Shown piece by piece: positions 57,098 through 64,000 of a DNA stretch of 64,000 nucleotides; the first letter of the stretch is position 1, and each line of letters begins with the position of its first letter. Position numbers and translations under genes: made by a program. Source of the DNA: Megaleporinus macrocephalus (taxonomy: Eukaryota; Chordata; Actinopteri; Characiformes; Anostomidae); assembly GCA_021613375.1 (NCBI GenBank), contig CM038709.1, positions 35,496,428-35,560,427 of the forward strand. Reading direction: 5' to 3'. The notes below the pieces were generated by a model that had not been told where the DNA came from, did no database searches, and worked only from the letters and a program-made list of their open reading frames with translations.

Positions 57098-57468
57098 AAA
57101 AAATACAGACACACGCACAGTTCATTCAGCCTGATCCATGTTCTGCCCACTCTGCATCGCTTTATAACAGCTACTGGACAAGTTAATACAAAATAATAAA
57201 AAAATCTCATATAATTTCATAAGAAAATACTCCTTAACAACTGTTGGCAGGGTCTGATTCCCTGCCTGGGCATTAATGCCAGTATTGGTCCTTAATACTA
57301 CATTATGTACTTTTCAGTACAGTGAACATTCTTATGTTGACTTAACCATGTTTTACTTCTGGCACAGCAGCTGTATTAGCTTAACCAGTAAAAGCTACTA
57401 GAAATTGGCAATACATTTTACTGTGTATCTATGTCACCTTTTACATGTAAGCAATGTTAATGATTTGA

Positions 57469-57474
57469 AATAAA
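57469..57474 (+). terminator. Candidate polyadenylation signal AATAAA
   Basis: A canonical hexamer about 680 nt after the hecw2 stop codon. The sequence is AT-rich, so chance occurrences are expected and usage is unproven. Confidence 0.25.
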
Positions 57475-57480
57475 TAACAC

Positions 57481-59756
57481 ACAAATTTAGGTATCTAAAG
57501 ACGTAAGCGTCATGTGCTACAGTTGCTCTACAGTTCCTATATAAAAATGCAGATGTGGGCAGAGAATGGACAAGTCAGTTCCTCTACGGAGGAAAGACAA
57601 ACCTGTGAATGTTGAATATTTTACATGAAGAGTCATTCAGTGCAGTTCTAACTGTACCTATGGGTTCTTCACATATGAAAATAATCTCATAGATCTTCTG
57701 TCTATGGGGCATATTGACTGTTCCTCATGTATGGAGAAAGAGAAGCTCATACTGAGGTCTACAAGAAGCCAATGTTTAACTATATTAATTAAACCACTGT
57801 AATTCATACAGCATGTTCTCAGACCAAGGATACTGCTTTTAAGGACGGCCTATTCAGACTGACTAGAACTAGGGGGCATTATTATCTTCAAACTTTCTTC
57901 TAGCTTAATCCAGAAGCTGCATGTTTACTGTAGCTGCTAAGAAAATTCAGAGATTAGAGCCAAATCCAGTAATGTAAAAATTACTATTATCTCCATTTTT
58001 AACATCAGGTATGTCATGTCCACAATGATACAAATGACACAAACTGTAATAATCTATGATTTGTGGTTCTGGAACGGGGTCTTTATAATTGTTTTCTGGG
58101 GTGTTATATGTCAAACCCAAAGTGTTTCAATTCATTGATTCCTAAACAGGAAGCCTTTTAGGCATTCAGGTTTGTTTTTTTTTGTTTGAGGAGAGGGTAA
58201 GAGTGATTCATGGGTTCAAGGGCAGGGAATCGCTGAAGGGTAATTACACAGATTTTTAGAAACAAAGTGGTGGAACCAGGAGTCATCATTTCTACAACAC
58301 AAATACAGTAATTTCATATTTTTTAACCTACGTGTGATGGTAAAATAGTGTACAGTCTGAAGTTGTCTTTGGCAACTATTTGCCTCACTACACCTTTTTA
58401 CACAAACAATCAATTATGCAGAAAAATGAGAAAGTTCAGTGAAATTCCCCTTTAAGTGGTGGAATGAACACATCTGGACAAAAAACTTGTATTAATTTGA
58501 TGAAGGTGCAAAAGGTAATGCATAGAACAGTGGTGTGTGGATTATGTCAATCTTGGTTAGTATCACCAGTCAGATGCCAAATTATTTGCCACATTCTACT
58601 GGACCCCTATTTGTATCATTTCGGACACAGTGGACCTAATGCTTAAAAATGGCACAAAAACAAACTAAATAATGTGTTTTTCTACTTTTCCTATCTGGTT
58701 TGCAGAAATGCTGAAGTGTATTTATTGTGGTATAATACATCCACCTGCACACATAAACACAAACCGTTATGATGTGGTTACAGAAAAGATTTGAACATTT
58801 TTCTCTGTCCCAAACATAGCAGTGTGACTTTTTCCTCTGTATACATTGATCTGTGGCTAAATTAATGCATGCAGGGTCTTAAATGCATTACCTGAGTTCG
58901 ACCCTTAGGTGGCGTTGTGTCATAGCTTGATATTGCATGCTGGAGTTAGTGAACCACCACCAGTCCAGATTAGCTTTAAATTGCATGAGGAGTTGCTGTT
59001 AACAACGGATAGGATGGGCCTAGTGGGGTGGGTGGTGTAGGGGCATTAAGGAAAACAACAAAAATATAGCTATATATATATTTACCTCTTTCAGCAATCT
59101 GTCCAACATGAAGAGACTGTAGTAGAAGACCGATAGAGCTAGCACCATGCTAGCAATTGGCGAGATTGAGCGTGTGCATGTGGTCCACAGTCATGTCCAT
59201 ATTTGTATATAGCTGTATTATATGTGGATGGATGCCTGTCTTGTTTCATGTTTAAATTATATTTTGCACTGAATGTACCAAAGTTTTGGGGGCTAGAATA
59301 GTCTCTTTTTGTCTTTGTGTGTAGTGTTTTTCACAGACAGCGATCATCATTAGTGGCTCACATCTCATGTGCCTTTGCCTCTTGGGCACATTGGCATGGC
59401 TTTGTACTGCACAATGTCCAGTTTGGACTCACTGATGGGTCTCCATGTCTGCTCTGTGAAAGGTGTCTGTCTTTCCACTATTTAGGCTGAATCTCAAAAG
59501 GCCATCTACTCACTGTGTGTCTGCCATAAAAAACACTTCTGCACCCAAACAGCGCATTAAATGTTTAATAGAAAGGCATCTAGGATTCGACCAAAGGCTG
59601 CAGAACTCCCTGTTAAACACTTGCGTGTGTGTATGTGCTTTCCAGTAGTTGTTGCAGAGTTGTAAGTTTAAAACTGTCAAATTATATATTTTTCCAGCAT
59701 GTTAAATTCAGTAAACAAACTAATTGTGTGTAAATGTACCAAAAAAACAAAAAATA
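57481..59756. other. hecw2-stk17b interval, first part
   Basis: No gene supported; could be extended hecw2 3' UTR or intergenic. No tandem array seen. Confidence 0.4.
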
Positions 59757-60302
59757 GAATGCAATGATATCCAAATCATTTAAAGGCTATATTTAATATA
59801 AAGATTTTTTACATATGTGCTTATGTTGAATTTGATGCCGTTTGTACAAAGTTCACAGGGCTAACAAATGACAGTAAAGTTAATGAAAGTTAATGCTAAA
59901 AAACACCTGGTGAAACATTTCACAACTAGTTTGTTTCATTAGTAACAGGTCACTGACATGATTGGGCATACCAGAGAGTTAGAGTCTTTCAGAAGTAAAA
60001 ATGGGGAAAATATGTCATTTTGGTCATAGTGGAAACTCTGTAAAAGACTGCTCTGGCAAAAAGTTTATCAACACTACATAACATCATTAAAACATTCAGA
60101 CAATCCAGAGAAATCTTTGTACGCAAGGGACAAAAACCAAAAGCAGCACTGGATGGGCATGATCTTTGGATTGTCAGACTGCACAAATTCAAAATTAACA
60201 TATTTTTCAGTAAACGTTGACATTTCTCAGGTTCATCATTTGATGTTGTACATTGATACTATTTTCAGTTAGGGGTTAGAAGATTTGCACATCATTGCAT
60301 TC
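59757..60302. mobile_element. Non-autonomous DNA element with GAATGCAATGAT ends
   Basis: Left end GAATGCAATGATATCCAAAT and right end ATTTGCACATCATTGCATTC are imperfect inverted repeats, 546 bp apart. Internal phrases (GTTGAATTTGATGCC, AACACCTGGTGAAACAT, CAGAGAGTTAGAGTCTTTCA) match a dispersed repeat I recall from many fish genomes; its class is not certain. Confidence 0.65.
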
Positions 60303-62834
60303 AGGTGTGTTAGAATGCGTCAACTTATTTGCATGTAGAGAGCTGTATGCCCTATTTCTAAAGTGTGCCAAAGTGCAATGCACAGTGTACAACTCAAAAT
60401 GACACAACACAGCCATATGCAGAAGTTTTGGTTTGTAGTTGTTGATATTGATAAAGTGTAAAGTACTTCCACATCCTCTACAGAGACATACTACTACACA
60501 CTGTAATACACATTCACTGTTTATTTACCGAATTTAACACACTGGGGGGGAAATAAACCAAAAATGTGGACTGTGCACAAGTTAGGGTACAATCTATATT
60601 TAATGTTATTTTTTTTCAGCAATTAAATAGAAATTGTGCACTAAAATATATGGAAACTGCCACATTGGTGTGTGTAGAGAACTTATGTTTGGTCAAAAAA
60701 AAACATGTAAATTGACATTTTGCATATCTATGGATATAGACATCTGCATTCTTGTGGTCTTAACAGGTGCTTGCGCACTTGTGGTACATTTGGAAATATG
60801 TCATATTAGTGTGTACTTTTGCAAAACCACAAGCACATGTGGACATCAGGACAGGCTGTTATACCGGAAATATGGTCCATTTGAGATTCTGCCTCATTGT
60901 TGTCCAGTGTTATCTACTGTCTAACCAAAATGAACCTCAGTCTAACATCCAGCTGATCGACAGTCCAGCCAATGAAATCAAACTCTTTCAGTTTTTGCTG
61001 TCAGTAAAAAACAAAATAAGGAAGTCCAGTCTAAACACAGCTCTGCTTTGAGTGCACTGTATTTCTCCATTTTGGTCCAGTGTTTTTATTAAATGTTGGT
61101 GAAGTCTGGACTGAAAGAAAAGCTACATTATTATTTTATCTTTATTTTACCCTTTATGACTTTCCTTATTGTTTACATTTTTGAACTGAAGATGGTTTTA
61201 TAGTTAAAGTGTTTTTGTAGCCAACAGAGGACAAAACTTTTTAGCTGATTCATAAAGAAAATTCCATAGAACTGTAACGACAGCCCCTCACAAACCTCAC
61301 ACCCATAAGTGTATGTTTTATTAGTCTAGTAAAAGCACCTTGAATTCCACACGTTTGCACTTTGTCCTGTTTTATGGATACAGCCTGCTTGCCTAAGATC
61401 CCACTCTCCCCCACCCCCACTACTCACAGTGTGATGAGCATTGAAAGTGAAATGTAAGATGATTATTGCTATTTCATTTCACCTGATATGACTCAAATCC
61501 AGTGAGTTTAGAAAAATCTGTGTCCAAATCCTACAAAATTGTGCTTAAAGTGGAAGTATGGAGCCTAATCCATACCTGCAGCAAAAACCATCTATAATTA
61601 AATAATCATATGTACAGTATAATGCAAAGCCTAAAAAGTAAACACATTGTCTAGGTGGCGAATTTGCACAATTTCTATTTATGTGTTGAATTCAACATAT
61701 TGGGAAAAATAAACATACACTATAAAATATGCCATAATCTCTGCAGAGTATTTTATATATATTTACCCAAGAATTGCAGTAATTGTGCATTAAAATGTGC
61801 GTTTTTTGTAAACTTATTTGCACATGACTATGAAATAATGAACAGGGTATTAAAAAGGAGCTAGTCCTCACACAAATACAAACTAACACATCTGCTCATG
61901 TCAGTTCATTTTGCACTGTTGGGATTTAGAAGTACACAGAACAATGAACAATGAAAAAAAGCAAAACAATTTTGGCCCTGAGGTTTGTAGCACTTTAAGA
62001 ACTAAAATGAAAATTATATATTATGTTTAATTATAATAATACTAAACAAATCACCAAAAATGGCACTTCAGTAATGAAATACAATTCAATGTGGAACCTT
62101 TTTAAAATTTTCACAATATGAAATATGTAATGAGTTAATAGGTGTATGAAGTCATGCATCATTTGGCATTGTATCGATATTAGCAACTCTTAGGAACAGT
62201 TTTCAAAAAATTCCACTGTGGAGAATAAAGATGTTCCAAACATGATATATTCTGTCGTAATACATTATTCCTTTGAATGGCACTAGATCCTTATGAGGCT
62301 GTTAAGTAGTCAAAATACAAAGATAACACTGCTGTGTACAAATCTGACATCATAAAACTTACCTCACCAAAATACCCCTCAAAGAAATAGTGGTAGTTAA
62401 AGGGAAGTTCCACAGATTTTTAAATAATTCTACAATATTTTGCATAAAACAAACAGTCATTTAGAGTGGTTTGCTGGGAAAGACTAGGGTTTTTACTAGG
62501 GTTTTTGCTGAAGAAAGATTTATAGAAAGCAATATTTATTCATGGTTGGTGGTGATATGAACCAGGTGTCCACCTCTAAAAGCTCCCCTCACATCAAGTT
62601 AGATTTTTTTTGAGAAGATTTAATGCAACATTTACATTCTGGTATTCTTTATGATCTCGTAAAGCTGGGGTGGCACAAAGATTTTAACCCTTTAACTTTT
62701 TCCTCCAAAATCGCATTATGCACCTCTATTACAAAACCTTCTATGCTATCAGATTAGGAATTGGTCGAAAATCATTGTGTTATGGACTATTGGAATCAGA
62801 ATCGACTTCAGCTCCATCCGCGTTCCAACACAGT
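60303..62834. other. hecw2-stk17b interval, second part
   Basis: AT-rich with scattered short ORFs and no recognised gene or element before the stk17b promoter region. Confidence 0.4.
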
Positions 62835-63632
62835 CGCGTTTCGATTGGCTAGTAGTTTCTCGGTTGCTTCACTACAATTGGTTTATACACATAGACAAAA
62901 GCATTGTTGGACTACTCATATTTAAGTGAAACCTGCCCCTTGAGTTAGTTACACCCCGTCATCTGAGCTGCGATTGGCTAAGAGGTTCGCCCTCACAAGC
63001 TACTAGCCAATCCTGGCAAGGTCTGGCTTTAGCCGTCGGAATGCGGGTGCGGGGCGAAAACAAAACCAAAAAGCGGAAAGAAACGTTCGACAGGTTAATC
63101 AGCTGAACTAACCAATCGATTTTTTACATTTCTTTTTTGTTCAAGTGACACGGCTCTCTATGTAGGTTTAAACGAGTGATAAATGTTGTTTTTAACAACT
63201 GCGGACTTTTTAAAGAGGTTAAGTTGACTCGGCTAAGTTGACACAGCACTGCTAAGCTAGCAAAGCTAATGTAGGGTTGGCCGGCGAATAGAATAGATTA
63301 ACTTCAGCGCTACAGCGCGAGACAGCTGGTTAGTTAGCTACGATGCATAATAAACACAGCGCGGTTTGTTATTGTCTAGAAGTCGCTACAGTTGATAGAA
63401 ATTCGCATCCAAGTCGTGTTTATGCGGTAGAAGAGCAGCATCACCGACCGGTTAGTCTGTGTTCAGTGACTAGCTGGCTGTTTAAAAGCTAGCTAACGCG
63501 TTGGATCTCAAATAAGCGACTTAGCTAGCTACCGTCCAAACAAGCGATATCTTTACTTAAACCCTTCCAGACAAACGTGATCCTGAATTTTAAGGTCTGG
63601 TTGGTTTTATTTGTTGATTGCCAAACTCCGTG
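62835..63632 (+). promoter_or_regulatory. Probable stk17b promoter and 5' UTR with five CCAAT boxes
   Basis: CCAAT pentamers occur in either orientation at 62844-62848, 62877-62881, 62973-62977, 63007-63011 and 63112-63116, several in the extended NF-Y form (GATTGGCT, AGCCAATC). G+C and CpG rise from about 62.82 kb to the ATG. No TATA box is evident. The start site probably lies between about 63.05 and 63.5 kb; this is inferred from composition. Confidence 0.5.
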
Positions 63633-63751
63633 ATGTCCCGGAGGCGGTTGGAAAACCGCGGGCTGGCGGCCGGTCTGCTGGGGGACATTCAGACAGCCAT
63701 CCTGAACGAGCCGCTGGACAGCCTGTACCATATCACTGGAGAGCTGGGCAG
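63633..63751 (+). CDS. stk17b: First coding exon of an STK17B (DRAK2)-like serine/threonine kinase, gene continues past the window
   Basis: The ATG at 63633 opens 119 nt encoding MSRRRLENRGLAAGLLGDIQ then EPLDSLYHITGELGR, followed by donor GTCAGT at 63752. Human STK17B, from memory, also starts MSRRR, has GLL nearby, and its first exon reaches ELGR just before the glycine loop GKFAVV; the phase-2 end fits GR|GKF. STK17B is a DAPK-family apoptosis-linked kinase found in nucleus and cytoplasm. Only the N-terminal tail before the kinase domain is inside the window. Linkage to hecw2 on the same strand matches the recalled human order. STK17A is the main alternative, but its N-terminus lacks MSRRR. 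Confidence 0.82.
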
Positions 63752-64000
63752 GTCAGTAACTCCCTAACTTTCGCAGCTACCTTTATTATCACAGTGTAGG
63801 ATGCAGATTTTTTTTCTCAGTTCCACCATAAATGGTTCACCTGCTGCGTTAATTAAGATGAAACGGGAAAATTCGAACAAAAAGTGAGCGAATATGAAGA
63901 AAACGGTCTTAAGTTATCTAAAGTTTTTTAAGAACGTTGGTCTTTATACGCTGCGAAGCTGATGACGAGGACAGGTGTTTGGATTAAAGAGAAGTTCCTT

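Larger units (their letters stand above)
56789..57480 (+). other. hecw2: hecw2 3' UTR, minimum extent
   Basis: Non-coding sequence after the stop codon, carrying a (TA)n tract at 57025-57095. The first well-formed AATAAA signal noticed is at 57469-57474. The real 3' UTR may run kilobases further, since the gap to stk17b is almost 7 kb; the end cannot be set from sequence alone. Confidence 0.4.

Overview
The window comes from a ray-finned (teleost) fish nuclear genome. Supporting signs are a vertebrate gene split into many small exons with GT/AG boundaries, AT-rich introns, long (TA)n microsatellites, and a mobile-element mix typical of teleosts: L2-type and Rex1-type LINEs, a Tc1/mariner remnant, hAT-type and Harbinger-type non-autonomous elements. 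The repeat composition suggests an otophysan such as a characiform, but I hold that only weakly.

Almost the whole window is one gene on the + strand: HECW2 (NEDL2), a HECT-type E3 ubiquitin ligase. I assembled 29 coding exons between 11756 and 56788. Their lengths sum to 4458 nt, or 1485 codons plus a stop, and phase is kept across every junction, which is strong internal support. The protein has the full HECW layout: N-terminal HECW region, C2 domain, long acidic linker, WW1, helical region, WW2 and HECT domain, with the catalytic cysteine at residue 1453, 32 residues before the C-terminus. A probable non-coding first exon with its promoter lies near 2.4-2.7 kb, giving a first intron of about 9 kb.

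At 63633-63751, on the same strand, is the first coding exon of the next gene, which looks like STK17B (DRAK2). It starts MSRRR and ends ELGR at the expected exon boundary. From memory HECW2 and STK17B are neighbours in the same order and orientation in human, so the order looks conserved and supports HECW2 over HECW1. A cluster of five CCAAT boxes at 62.84-63.12 kb probably marks the stk17b promoter.

The introns hold most of the other structure. There are two LINE copies with only a few visible lesions (L2 type at 36.1-38.9 kb, Rex1 type at 25.1-26.6 kb, both minus strand) and several LINE fragments. A 1.0 kb hAT-like element has an 8-bp target duplication, and a longer inverted relative lies 24 kb away. 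One Harbinger-like MITE contains a second inverted-repeat element. A piece of a SWIM/YqaJ-type mobile-element protein may be present near 10 kb. Tandem arrays with units of about 30, 54, 20 and 21 bp and seven (TA)n tracts complete the set. I found no RNA genes, CRISPR arrays or other convincing protein-coding genes, and no clear sign of a new biological system. The most unusual items are structural: a perfect 42-bp fold-back at the end of the Rex1 copy, the inverted hAT pair flanking exons 2-16, and a 21-bp minisatellite open in two reading frames.
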